Source: Prado023 sp963798745 (GTDB lineage: Bacteria; Actinomycetota; Actinomycetes; S36-B12; CAIYMF01). Taken from it: a DNA stretch of 64,000 nucleotides. Shown piece after piece: positions 24,418 through 32,768 of the stretch (the first letter of the stretch is position 1; the number at the start of each line of letters is the position of its first letter). Both the position numbers and the translations under genes were made by a program. The stretch covers positions 124,001-188,000 of the forward strand of contig CAWCUF010000007.1 in assembly GCA_963798745.1 (NCBI GenBank), written 5' to 3'. Under the pieces are notes generated by a model, which was not told the origin of the DNA, did not search any database, and worked only from the letters and a program-made list of their open reading frames with translations.

Positions 24418-24549
24418 GCCGCCAGTTCTGCCCGTTCTGCGCGGTTCCCAATCACCGCCTGGCAGTGAAGTGTCTCACCGCCATCGAATACCGTGGGAGC
24501 ACACCTTCCCGCCCGGCCCGTCCGGCGGCGCTCATTCCAGGAGGCACCG

Positions 24550-25707
24550 ATGGAGCTGGCCCTGTCCGCCGAGCACGAGGAACTGCGTGGCGTGGTAGCC
24601 CGATTCGCCCGGGACGAGGTGGCCCCGGTGATCGGTGACTACTACCGCCGGGGCGAGTTCCCGCTGCCGCTGGTGCGGCGCATGGGCGAGATGGGGCTGT
24701 TCGGCCTGCCGATCCCGGAACAGTACGGCGGGATGGGCGGGGACTACCTCGCCCTGTGCGTGGCCATCGAGGAGCTGGCCCGGGTCGACTCCTCGATCGC
24801 GATCACCCTGGAGGCCGGGGTGTCCCTCGGGGCGATGCCGATCCTGCGGTTCGGCTCCCCGGAGCAGAAGCAGCAGTGGCTGCCCGCCCTGGCGGCCGGG
24901 GAGATGCTCGGCGCCTTCGGCCTGACCGAGTCGGGCAGCGGCTCGGATGCCGGCAGCGTGCGCACCACGGCGGTGCTCGACGGCGACTCCTGGGTCATCA
25001 ACGGGTCCAAGTCGTTCATCACCAACTCCGGGACGCAGATCACCGGGCTGGTCACGGTCACCGCGTTGACCGGCACCCGCGAGGACGGCCGACCCGAGAT
25101 CTCGGCGATCATCGTGCCCTCGGGCACCCCCGGTTTCGAGGTCGCGCCGAAGTACGCCAAGGTCGGCTGGGACGCCTCGGACACCCACGAGCTGAGCTTC
25201 ACCGACGTGCGGGTACCGCTGGCCAACCTGTTGGGGCAGCGGGGTCGCGGCTTCGCGCAGTTCCTGTCCACCCTGGCCGAGGGACGGGTGGCCATCGCCG
25301 CCCTGGCGACCGGCCTGGCGCAGGGCTGCGTGGACGAGTCGCTGGCCTACGCCGCCACCCGGGAGTCGTTCGGGGCTCCGATCGGCACCCGGCAGGCGAT
25401 CCAGTTCATGGTGGCCGACATGCAGGTGCGCGCGCACCTGTCCCGGTTGGCCTGGCGGCAGGCGGCCGGTCTGATGAGCGCGGGAGCGCCGTTCGCGCGT
25501 GAGGCCAGCATCGCCAAGCTGTACTCCTCGGAGGCGGCGATGGACAACGCGCGCGCGGCCACCCAGGTGCACGGCGGGTTCGGGTTCATGATCGACTCCG
25601 CGGTCGGTCGGTTCTACCGGGACGCCAAGATCCTGGAGATCGGCGAGGGGACCTCCGAGGTGCAGCGGATGCTGATCGCCCGGGACCTGGGCATGGCGGT
25701 GCAGTGA
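24550..25707 (+). CDS. Acyl-CoA dehydrogenase
   Basis: It is a 385-residue FAD enzyme that introduces the alpha-beta double bond in acyl-CoA. Family signatures are GAFGLTESGSGSDAGSVRT near 123 (FAD and substrate binding), NGSKSFITNSG near 153 and GEGTSEVQRMLIARDLG at the C-terminus, where the Glu of the E-G-T segment is the usual catalytic base position. ATG follows GGAGGCACCG. The upstream TACCGT around 24489 may be the -10, with a ~50-nt leader. The chain-length preference is unknown. It is a paralogue of the second dehydrogenase at 32.8 kb. Confidence 0.93.
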   Translation: MELALSAEHEELRGVVARFARDEVAPVIGDYYRRGEFPLPLVRRMGEMGLFGLPIPEQYGGMGGDYLALCVAIEELARVDSSIAITLEAGVSLGAMPILRFGSPEQKQQWLPALAAGEMLGAFGLTESGSGSDAGSVRTTAVLDGDSWVINGSKSFITNSGTQITGLVTVTALTGTREDGRPEISAIIVPSGTPGFEVAPKYAKVGWDASDTHELSFTDVRVPLANLLGQRGRGFAQFLSTLAEGRVAIAALATGLAQGCVDESLAYAATRESFGAPIGTRQAIQFMVADMQVRAHLSRLAWRQAAGLMSAGAPFAREASIAKLYSSEAAMDNARAATQVHGGFGFMIDSAVGRFYRDAKILEIGEGTSEVQRMLIARDLGMAVQ

Positions 25708-25781
25708 TGTCGCCCCGGTCTGCGCCGCGTGGTCAGGTGCATCCTCGCGTGCGTGCCGGCGCTTCGGCCGGCCACGGGCAC

Positions 25782-25787
25782 TAGGGT
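25782..25787 (+). promoter_or_regulatory. Candidate -10 box of the aldose epimerase gene, leaderless
   Basis: TAGGGT, 7 nt before the GTG at 25795; it decides this start over an upstream in-frame Met. Confidence 0.5.
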
Positions 25788-25794
25788 CAGTCGC

Positions 25795-26766
25795 GTGTAC
25801 GAGATCACGCGCGCCCCGCACGAGGAGTTCGGCGACCTCGAGGTCATCACCCTGATCTCCCCGGCCAACGTCACGGCGTCCTTCGTGCCCAGGGCCGGCA
25901 TGGTGTGCAACTCGATGACCCACGACGGCGAGGAGATGCTCGGCCAGCGCTACGGGCTGGCCGGCTATCTGGAGACCGGCCGCACGTTCGGCGTGCCGAT
26001 CCTGGCGCCCTGGGCCAACCGACTGGGCAAGCTGGCCTACGCGGTGGTCCATGAGGGCGGCGGCGTGCGTCGCATCGATGTGAGCACCAAGATCCCGCAC
26101 CTGCGCCTGGACCCGTACGGCCAACCTATCCACGGCCTGCTGCGCGGCAGCGAGGACTGGGTCGTCGACGAGGTGGGGACCAGCCCGCTCGAGGCCTGGC
26201 TGACCGCGCACCTGGACTTCGACCAGAAGCGCAGCGACTTCCCGGCGTTCCCCTTCGAGCACCGGATCGACCTGAAGATGACCCTGCGCGACACCTCGTT
26301 GACGTTCTCCACCGAGATCCATGCCACCGGCCAGGACGAGGTGCCGATCGCCTTCGGGTGGCACCCCTACCTGTCGATCCCGGGGGCACCGCGCGATGAG
26401 TGGGACGTCTACATCCCCTTCACGAGCCGGTGCCCGTTGGACTCCACCAAGCTGCCCATGGGGACCCGCGAGACTGTCGAGCCCATCGTCGGCACGCTGG
26501 GCGACCGACCACTGGACGACCTGTTCGCCGACGTCAGGAACGGCACGACCGCCTACATCCGTGGCAACGGCCGGCGCATGTCGATCCGGTTCGACCTGGG
26601 CTACGACTGGGCCATCCTCTACGGTCCGCCGCATCGGGACCACATCTGCATCGAGCCCATGACCGCGGCCAGCGACCCGTTCTCCGGCCAGGACCCGATG
26701 GAGGTCGTCCCCCGCGGCGGAACCTTCCGGGCCGCGTTCACCATCTCGGTGGACCGCACGAGCTGA
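25795..26766 (+). CDS. Aldose 1-epimerase family protein
   Basis: It is a 323-residue beta-sandwich protein of the GalM/YeaD group, which mutarotates sugars or hexose-6-phosphates. PYGQPIHGLLRGSEDW near 102-117 holds the His of the substrate pocket, VPIAFGWHPYLSIPG near 183 the second His, and CIEPMTAASDPF near 285 the catalytic Glu. Family assignment is secure by these three blocks; the sugar is not. It converges with the GluQ-type gene, leaving 19 nt between stops. Confidence 0.85.
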   Translation: MYEITRAPHEEFGDLEVITLISPANVTASFVPRAGMVCNSMTHDGEEMLGQRYGLAGYLETGRTFGVPILAPWANRLGKLAYAVVHEGGGVRRIDVSTKIPHLRLDPYGQPIHGLLRGSEDWVVDEVGTSPLEAWLTAHLDFDQKRSDFPAFPFEHRIDLKMTLRDTSLTFSTEIHATGQDEVPIAFGWHPYLSIPGAPRDEWDVYIPFTSRCPLDSTKLPMGTRETVEPIVGTLGDRPLDDLFADVRNGTTAYIRGNGRRMSIRFDLGYDWAILYGPPHRDHICIEPMTAASDPFSGQDPMEVVPRGGTFRAAFTISVDRTS

Positions 26767-26785
26767 CTGCTGGCGGTCCGGTGGC

Positions 26786-27604
26786 TCAGGGCCGCTCGAT
26801 CCCGATCTGCGCGCCGAGGTCGGTGGCCAGTGCGAACAGGTGCTCCCGTAGGTGATCGGTGCGCTCCAGGGGTTGGGCGCCGGCGCCGGCGCTCTTGCTG
26901 AGCTTGCGTCCCTGCGGGTCGGTGAGCAGGCGGTGGTGGTGCAGGACGGCACTTGCGAAACCCGGTGCCGGCAGCAAGCCGGCCAGGTGGACCTGCAGCG
27001 CCGAGGACTCCAGCAGGTCCCGGCCGCGCACGATCGCGGTGACCCCGAGCGCCTCGTCGGCAAGCACTGAGCCGAGCTGGTAGGCGGGCCGGTCGTCCCG
27101 GCGCCACAGGACTTGGTCGGCGCTGGGCACCGGTACCTGGTCGCAACCCAGCCCGATCACCGGTGCGGGCCGGGGCACCGACAGCCGCAGAACCGAGCCG
27201 CCTGGAATCAGTTCGAGGTCCGCGTGCGCGCAGCCGGCGGCGCAGCGGCCGTCGGGGTCCAGGTCGCGCCGTGAGCACCGGCACACGAACACAGCTTCCC
27301 GGTGCGCGGCCAGGAGGCCCTGGGCCGCGGCCCGGAACTGCGCCAGACGCGCGGTCATCGACCAGGCCGCGTGGAACTCGGCCGGCCCGGAAGGGCCGTC
27401 ATCGACGTCGATCCCCAGCCAGTCCAGCGTGGCGAAGATGTCGGCCAGGTAGGGCTCGCGGACGCGCGAGTCGTCGAAGTCGTCGATGCGCAGCAGCAGC
27501 CGACCACCGCGCCCGCGCGCCAGCCAGGCGGTGAGCAGGAAGTTCACCGCGTTGCCCAGGTGCAGGTAGCCACTGGGCGTGGGCGCGATCCGGGAGACCA
27601 GCAC
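26786..27604 (-). CDS. gluQ: Glutamyl-Q tRNA(Asp) synthetase-like protein
   Basis: It is a 272-residue truncated GluRS catalytic core lacking the anticodon-binding half. SRIAPTPSGYLHLGNAVNF at 4-22 holds the HIGH-type motif (here HLGN), YQLGSVLADEALGVTAIVRG near 174 is typical and RKLSKSAGA near 235 is the KMSKS-type loop. Cys at 109, 111, 119 and 124 (VCRCSRRDL, GRCAAGC) could form the zinc site. GluQ enzymes glutamylate queuosine on tRNA(Asp). No queuosine synthesis gene is in the window, and many actinobacteria lack Q synthesis, so a different acceptor is possible. The GTG start is 2 nt after the exporter ATPase stop, so it belongs to the same operon. Confidence 0.85.
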   Translation of the reverse strand: MLVSRIAPTPSGYLHLGNAVNFLLTAWLARGRGGRLLLRIDDFDDSRVREPYLADIFATLDWLGIDVDDGPSGPAEFHAAWSMTARLAQFRAAAQGLLAAHREAVFVCRCSRRDLDPDGRCAAGCAHADLELIPGGSVLRLSVPRPAPVIGLGCDQVPVPSADQVLWRRDDRPAYQLGSVLADEALGVTAIVRGRDLLESSALQVHLAGLLPAPGFASAVLHHHRLLTDPQGRKLSKSAGAGAQPLERTDHLREHLFALATDLGAQIGIERP

Positions 27605-27606
27605 CG

Positions 27607-28581
27607 TCAGGCGGTCCCCGGGGTGGTGCCCGGGTTTTCCCGGGTCCCCGGCGTGCCCGGCACTTCGGACGGATCGGTGCCCGGCTCGGGCGCCCCAGCT
27701 CCAGCGCGCGCCGCGCGCGCCTCCTGGGCCACCTCGCTGGCCTTCTGCTCGACGGCCCGGCGGTCGCGGCGTCGCTTGGCCCGGCGCCGCTTGCGTTCCA
27801 GCGCCTCCAGTTCGGGGTCGTAGAGCGCCTCGTAGGCGTCGACGACCTCGTTGGCCTCCCCATCCATCACGACCTGGCCCTTCTCCAACCAGATCGCCCG
27901 GTTGCAGGTGGTGCGGACCACGCCCAGGGAGTGCGAGACCAGGAACACGGTGCCCGCGTCCGCGCGCAGCTCCATGATCCGCCGCTCACTGCGGCGGCGG
28001 AACTCCGCGTCGCCGGTGGCCAGGGCCTCGTCGATCATGAGGATCTCGTGGCCGATCGAGGCGGCGATGGCGAATCGCAGCCGGGCGGCCATGCCCGAGG
28101 AGTACGCCGTCATCGGCAGCGTGATGAAGTCCCCGAGGTCGGCGAACTCGGTGATCCAGTCCCGGCGGGCCAGCGCCTGCTCGCGGGTCATGCCCATGGC
28201 CATGCAGCCCAGCAGGATGTTCTCCTCCCCGGGCAGGTCGCGCATCAGGGCGGCGTTGACGCCGAGCAGTGCGGGCCGCCCGGAGGTGTACACCGCCCCG
28301 GCCTCCGCGGGCAGCAGGCCGGCGATGGCGCGCAGCAGCGTGGACTTGCCCGACCCGTTGCGTCCGATGAGTGCGATCGCATCGCCCTCCCGGGCCACGA
28401 ACGACACCCCGCGCACCGCGCGAACCTTGCGGAAGACCGTTCGACCGCTCTGCCGGCGCAGCATGCGGCGCAGCGCCAGCCCCGGGGACCCGCCACTGGC
28501 GTTCCCGACGACGCGGTACACCACGTGCAGGTCATCGCAGACCACCGTCGGGTCCGGCAGGTCCGCCACAGGATCAGCCAC
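27607..28581 (-). CDS. Polysaccharide/teichoic-acid exporter ATP-binding protein (TagH-like)
   Basis: It is a 324-residue ABC ATPase that powers export of a lipid-linked wall polymer across the membrane. Walker A is GRNGSGKST near 93-101, the signature YSSGMAARLRFA near 160, Walker B ILMIDEALATGD near 178, and H-loop VSHSLG near 210. Residues beyond 245 form a basic coiled-coil tail (ERKRRRAKRRRDRRAVEQK) followed by Ala and P-G-T repeats (EVPGTPGTRENPGTTPGT) not needed for ATPase activity; this low-complexity tail is unusual. The GTG start overlaps the permease stop by 8 nt. Polymer identity is not known. Confidence 0.9.
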   Translation of the reverse strand: MADPVADLPDPTVVCDDLHVVYRVVGNASGGSPGLALRRMLRRQSGRTVFRKVRAVRGVSFVAREGDAIALIGRNGSGKSTLLRAIAGLLPAEAGAVYTSGRPALLGVNAALMRDLPGEENILLGCMAMGMTREQALARRDWITEFADLGDFITLPMTAYSSGMAARLRFAIAASIGHEILMIDEALATGDAEFRRRSERRIMELRADAGTVFLVSHSLGVVRTTCNRAIWLEKGQVVMDGEANEVVDAYEALYDPELEALERKRRRAKRRRDRRAVEQKASEVAQEARAARAGAGAPEPGTDPSEVPGTPGTRENPGTTPGTA

Positions 28582-29467
28582 GCGAGTAGGTCTCCTCAGC
28601 TCGCCAGAACACGACGAAGCCGACCACCAGGAACACGACTGCCCAGCCGGCGGCCAATCCCCAGAGCCAGGCCGGCACCGGGTAGTCGGTCAGCAGGCAG
28701 CCGCGCATGAGTTCCAGGTACCCGGTCATCGGGTTCAGGTACAGCACGTCCTTGACCCAGGGGGCCAGGTCTGCGGTGAACACCGGGATGCTGAACATCA
28801 CCCCGGACAGGTAGCGCCAGGTGTGCATCACGAAGGGCACCAGTTGCGCGACGTCGCGACTGGCCGCGGTCCACCGGGCCATCATCATGCCCAGGCCGGT
28901 GTTGAACAGGGTCTGGAGCACGAGGATGGGCAGCACGCCGAGCCACAGCCAGGTCAGCGGCTCGCCGGTGAGCAGCACGATGATGCCCAGGACCCCCAGG
29001 GAAACGACCTGCTGCTGGACCTCCTGGACGATCACCGACAGCGGCATGACCGCACGCGGGAAGTGGATGGCGCGGATCATCCCGCGGTTGTTGGCGATCG
29101 ACTTGGTGGAGCCGGTGACCACCCGTTGGGTGTAGGTGAAGGTGAAGACCCCGACGATCAGGAAGGCGGGGAAGTTCTCCACGCCCTTGCTGGTCTGCAG
29201 CAGGATCCCGAAGATGAAGTAGTAGACGATCGCGTTCAGGATCGGGCCGATCACCTGCCACAGCCGGCCCAGCGAGGTGTCGCGGTACTGCGCACTCCTG
29301 CGCCCGGTCCCCATCGCCACGATGAAGTCGCGGCGGGAGTACAGCTCGGCCAGGTAGCTGCCCATGGGCTCGCGCTTGGAGGTCGAGGTCAGCCCGAACG
29401 CCACGGCCAGGGCGTGCAGGTCCTGGCCGTCGGGGGCCGGGGCAGGATCCGGCACGACTGTGGACAT
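28574..29467 (-). CDS. Polysaccharide/teichoic-acid exporter permease (ABC-2 type, TagG-like)
   Basis: It is a 297-residue membrane protein with an N-terminal cytoplasmic segment (about 1-60) and six hydrophobic helices. RRDFIVAMGTGRRSAQYRDTSLG then LWQVIGPILNAIVYYFIFG and TKSIANNRGMIRAIHFPRAV are hallmarks of O-antigen/teichoic-acid exporters. ATG at 29467 follows GAGGAGG. The open frame continues far upstream on this strand, but that part antisenses purK and is not coding. It pairs with the overlapping ATPase. Confidence 0.9.
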   Translation of the reverse strand: MSTVVPDPAPAPDGQDLHALAVAFGLTSTSKREPMGSYLAELYSRRDFIVAMGTGRRSAQYRDTSLGRLWQVIGPILNAIVYYFIFGILLQTSKGVENFPAFLIVGVFTFTYTQRVVTGSTKSIANNRGMIRAIHFPRAVMPLSVIVQEVQQQVVSLGVLGIIVLLTGEPLTWLWLGVLPILVLQTLFNTGLGMMMARWTAASRDVAQLVPFVMHTWRYLSGVMFSIPVFTADLAPWVKDVLYLNPMTGYLELMRGCLLTDYPVPAWLWGLAAGWAVVFLVVGFVVFWRAEETYSRG

Positions 29468-29526
29468 CGGTGCTCCTCCTCGCCCAGGCCGGCAACGCGC
29501 CCACGATAGTGCCCCGCGGCGGGCGA

Positions 29527-29532
29527 TAGTCT
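29527..29532 (+). promoter_or_regulatory. Candidate -10 box of purK, leaderless
   Basis: TAGTCT, 7 nt before the GTG at 29540. Confidence 0.5.
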
Positions 29533-29539
29533 TGCGCGC

Positions 29540-30730
29540 GTGGGCGACGGTGGCGACCTGGTGGTGGGGCAGGGCCCTGCCCACGGCTTCCCCGTGGTGG
29601 GCATGATCGGCGGCGGACAGCTCGCCCGGATGACCCAGGAGGCCGCCCTGGCCCTGGGTGTGGGGTTGCGGGTGCTCGCCGCCGGGCCGGCCGAGTCGGC
29701 TGCCCGCGGCGGTGGCGACCTGCGCTGGGGGGCCCATGACGATCCGGCGGCGGTGGCGGCGTTCGCTGTGGGCTGCGATGTGGTCACCTTCGACCACGAG
29801 CACGTCCCGCAGGCGATCCTGGCCGAACTGGCGTCGGCCGGCATCACGGTGCGACCCGCAGCCGCGGCCCTGGCGCACGCCCAGGACAAGGTGCACATGC
29901 GCGCGGCGATCAGCGCCGCGGGGGTGCCCTGCCCGGCGTGGGCGGTGGTCGAGGGCGCCCGCGACGTGGCGCGCTTCGCCGCCGAGCACGGCTGGCCGGT
30001 GGTCCTCAAGGTCTCGCGCGGCGGCTACGACGGCCGGGGCGTGTGGGTGCTGCGCGGGCCGGCGGAAGCCGCCGAGGTGCTGGCCGAGAACCCGTTGGCG
30101 CCCGGCGTGCAGTGGTTGGTCGAGGCCCACGTGCCGTTCACCCGCGAGCTGGCCGCGCAGGTGGCCCGCTCCCCGTCCGGGCAGGTCGCGGTCTACCCCG
30201 TGGTGCGCACCGTGCAGACCGACGGGATCTGCACGGAGGTCGTGGCGCCCTGCCCGGGGCTGTCCGACGAGCACGCACTGGCGGCCCAGCAGGTCGCGCT
30301 GCGGATCGCCGAGACACTGGACGTGGTCGGGATGCTGGCCGTCGAGCTGTTCGACACCCCGGACGGCGTGCTGGTCAACGAGCTGGCGATGCGCCCGCAC
30401 AACAGCGGGCACTGGAGCATCGACGGCGCGGTCACCAGCCAGTTCGAGAACCACCTGCGCGCCGTTCTCGACCTCCCGTTGGGCGCTCCGACGGCGCGCA
30501 CCCCCTACACGGTGATGGTCAACGTGCTCGGTGGGGAGCATCCCGACATGTACAGCGCCTACAAGCACGTGATGGCTCGCGACCCCCGGCTGCGGGTGCA
30601 CCTGTATGGCAAGGATGTGCGTCCGGGGCGCAAGGTCGGGCATGTGACCGTGTACGGCGAGGACCTCGACGACCTGCTGGCCAGGGCGCACCACGCCGCC
30701 GACTACCTGACGGGAGTCATCGATGAGTGA
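29540..30730 (+). CDS. purK: N5-carboxyaminoimidazole ribonucleotide synthase
   Basis: It is a 396-residue ATP-grasp enzyme that converts AIR, bicarbonate and ATP to N5-CAIR in purine synthesis. PVVGMIGGGQLARMTQEAA at 19-37 is the N-terminal nucleotide-binding signature, VVLKVSRGGYDGRGVWVL near 154 the ATP-grasp loop and VNELAMRPHNSGHWSIDGA near 285 the catalytic Glu/Asn and phosphate-binding region. The GTG is followed by about 18 residues before the domain begins, as in other actinobacteria. It is translationally coupled to purE by an 8-nt overlap. Confidence 0.95.
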   Translation: MGDGGDLVVGQGPAHGFPVVGMIGGGQLARMTQEAALALGVGLRVLAAGPAESAARGGGDLRWGAHDDPAAVAAFAVGCDVVTFDHEHVPQAILAELASAGITVRPAAAALAHAQDKVHMRAAISAAGVPCPAWAVVEGARDVARFAAEHGWPVVLKVSRGGYDGRGVWVLRGPAEAAEVLAENPLAPGVQWLVEAHVPFTRELAAQVARSPSGQVAVYPVVRTVQTDGICTEVVAPCPGLSDEHALAAQQVALRIAETLDVVGMLAVELFDTPDGVLVNELAMRPHNSGHWSIDGAVTSQFENHLRAVLDLPLGAPTARTPYTVMVNVLGGEHPDMYSAYKHVMARDPRLRVHLYGKDVRPGRKVGHVTVYGEDLDDLLARAHHAADYLTGVIDE

Positions 30731-31241
30731 GGTGCAGAGCGGTTCTCCGGCGCTGGTCGGGGTGGTCATGGGATCGGACTCGGACTGGCCGGTGATGGCC
30801 GACGCCGCCCAGGCGCTGCGCGATTTCGGCATCCCGCACGAGGTCGACGTCGTCTCGGCCCATCGGATGCCTGAGGAGATGCTCGACTACGGCCGCAGCG
30901 CGGTTGAACGCGGCCTGAAGGTGATCATCGCCGGCGCGGGCGGGGCCGCGCACCTGCCCGGGATGCTGGCCTCGGTGACCTCGCTGCCGGTTATCGGGGT
31001 ACCGGTGCCGCTGCGCACCCTGGACGGCATGGATTCGCTGCTGTCGATCGTGCAGATGCCGGCCGGCGTGCCGGTGGCGTGCGTGGGCATCGGGCAGGCC
31101 CGTAACGCCGGGCTGCTCGCGGCCCGGATCCTGGGCTTGGCCGATTCGCGCCTGTGGCCGGATATGGACGCCTACCGGGCCGGCTTGCGGGTGGCCGCCC
31201 AGGCCAAGGGACGGCGCCTGCGCGAGGAGTTCAACGCCTGA
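30723..31241 (+). CDS. purE: N5-carboxyaminoimidazole ribonucleotide mutase
   Basis: It is a 172-residue class I PurE that rearranges N5-CAIR to CAIR. VVMGSDSDWPVMADAAQAL at 13-31 is the phosphate-binding loop, EVDVVSAHRMPEEM near 38 has the catalytic His, and IIAGAGGAAHLPGM near 61 is the third conserved block. It sits directly after purK, with purKE forming one operon as in other actinobacteria. It converges with ugd. Confidence 0.96.
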   Translation: MSEVQSGSPALVGVVMGSDSDWPVMADAAQALRDFGIPHEVDVVSAHRMPEEMLDYGRSAVERGLKVIIAGAGGAAHLPGMLASVTSLPVIGVPVPLRTLDGMDSLLSIVQMPAGVPVACVGIGQARNAGLLAARILGLADSRLWPDMDAYRAGLRVAAQAKGRRLREEFNA

Positions 31242-31305
31242 CCTCGAGCCGCCCTGGGGACGGGCCCTCGGGTCAGGCCGCGCCGTCGGGTCAGGCCCGG
31301 TCGGG

Positions 31306-32661
31306 TCAGGCGGAGGGCCGGCCGAGCCCGCGGTAGGACCAGCCGGCGGCGCGCCAGCGAGCCGCGTCCAGGGCGTTGCGCCCGTCGAGGATCAGCGGCG
31401 TCGTGGGCAGATGCACCACGTCGAACGGATCCAGGTCGGTGTAGTCGCGCCACTCCGTGCCCAGTAGGACCAGGTCGGCACCGGCCAGGGCCTCGTGGAT
31501 GTCCTGCGTGTAGGTCATGGGCGGGTAGGCGATCCGGGCGTTGGCAAGGGCCTGCGGGTCATGGACGACCACCTCGCCCCCGGCGGTGTAGATCGCGGCG
31601 GCGATGTCCAGCGCGGGGGAGTCGCGCACGTCGTCGGAGTCGGGCTTGAAGGCAGCACCCAGCACGGTGATCCGCTTGTCGACGAAGCGTCCGCCGACCA
31701 GCTCGCGGGCCAGCGCCACGGTGGAGGCGCGGCGGCGGTTGTTGATGCCGTCCACGTCGCGCAGGAAGCCCAGGGCATCGGCCACTCCGAGCTCGCCGGC
31801 GCGGGCCATGAACGCCCGGATGTCCTTGGGCAGGCAGCCGCCGCCGAAGCCGATCCCGGCACGCAGGAACTTCGGCCCGATCCGGTCGTCGTGGCCGATC
31901 GCCTCGGCGAGCAGCTTCACGTCGGCGCCGGTGGCCTCGCAGACCTCGGCCATCGCGTTGATGAACGAGATCTTGGTCGCCAGGAAGCTGTTGGCCGCCA
32001 CCTTGACCAGCTCGGAGGTCGCGTAGTCCATCACCAGGAACGGCGCGCCCCACTCGATCATCGGCGCGTAGACCGCGCGCATGACGACCTCGTCGCGTGA
32101 CGGTGGTTCGCCCGGCGCGGCGGGTTGGGCCACGCCGATGACGATTCGGTCGGGGGTGAGCGTGTCGGCCACAGCGAACCCCTCGCGCAGGAACTCCGGA
32201 TTCCAGACCAGGTCCACGTCCGGTCCGGCGGGTGCCATCGCCGCCAGACGCTCGCGGACCCCCTGCGCGGTGCCCACCGGCACCGTCGACTTGCCGACCA
32301 CCGTGCACGGCCGGCGCAGCAGGGGGGCCAGGGCGCCGATCGCGGCATCGAGCTGGGACAGGTCAGCGGCGTTGGTCCGCGGGTGCTGCGGTGTGCCGAC
32401 CCCGATGAAGTGCATGTCGCCGAAGTCGGCGGCCTCGGCGATGTCGGTGGTGAACCGCAGCCGGCCGGCGGCCACGTTGGACTCCAGCAGCTCGGACAGG
32501 CCGGGCTCGAAGAACGGCACCTCGCCGCGGGCCAGGGCCTCGATCTTGGCCGGGTCGACATCCACGCCCAGCACCTCGTAGCCGGACTCGGCCATGGCCG
32601 CGGCGTGCGTCGCGCCGAGGTAGCCGGTGCCGATGACGGTGATCCGCAGGGGTTCGCTCAC
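31306..32661 (-). CDS. ugd: UDP-glucose 6-dehydrogenase
   Basis: It is a 451-residue NAD-dependent enzyme that oxidises UDP-glucose to UDP-glucuronate for wall or capsule polymers. RITVIGTGYLGATHAAAMAE near residue 5 is the NAD motif. GKSTVPVGTAQGVRERL near 122, KVAANSFLATKISFINAMAEV near 213 with the catalytic Lys, and IGFGGGCLPKDIRAF near 260 with the active-site Cys complete the signature. The GTG at 32661 is selected by its TAGACT box. The frame extends upstream without coding sense. Confidence 0.94.
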   Translation of the reverse strand: MSEPLRITVIGTGYLGATHAAAMAESGYEVLGVDVDPAKIEALARGEVPFFEPGLSELLESNVAAGRLRFTTDIAEAADFGDMHFIGVGTPQHPRTNAADLSQLDAAIGALAPLLRRPCTVVGKSTVPVGTAQGVRERLAAMAPAGPDVDLVWNPEFLREGFAVADTLTPDRIVIGVAQPAAPGEPPSRDEVVMRAVYAPMIEWGAPFLVMDYATSELVKVAANSFLATKISFINAMAEVCEATGADVKLLAEAIGHDDRIGPKFLRAGIGFGGGCLPKDIRAFMARAGELGVADALGFLRDVDGINNRRRASTVALARELVGGRFVDKRITVLGAAFKPDSDDVRDSPALDIAAAIYTAGGEVVVHDPQALANARIAYPPMTYTQDIHEALAGADLVLLGTEWRDYTDLDPFDVVHLPTTPLILDGRNALDAARWRAAGWSYRGLGRPSA

Positions 32662-32668
32662 GGACCGG

Positions 32669-32674
32669 AGTCTA
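32669..32674 (-). promoter_or_regulatory. Candidate -10 box of ugd, leaderless
   Basis: TAGACT on the minus strand, 7 nt before the GTG at 32661. Confidence 0.5.
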
Positions 32675-32755
32675 GGCGGCGGTGCTCGACGCGGACGGCT
32701 CGCCGTGCTGGCGGCGGCGATCCGGGGTCGCTGCCGGGGCGGACCTACCCGCGCG

Positions 32756-32761
32756 TAACCT
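32756..32761 (+). promoter_or_regulatory. Candidate -10 box of the second acyl-CoA dehydrogenase, leaderless
   Basis: TAACCT, 7 nt before the ATG at 32769; it sets the start at MALTPNP. Confidence 0.5.
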
Positions 32762-32768
32762 TCTGCCC

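Noticed and set aside
24532..27063. A minus-strand open frame of about 840 codons opposite the first acyl-CoA dehydrogenase and aldose epimerase
   Set aside because: Both genes on the other strand have strong motifs and start signals; the minus frame is compositional shadow.
31269..31311. Three copies of CGGGTCAGGC between purE and ugd
   Set aside because: Short, irregularly spaced (18 and 15 nt) and one overlaps the ugd stop codon. It may be chance in GC-rich DNA and no function is suggested.
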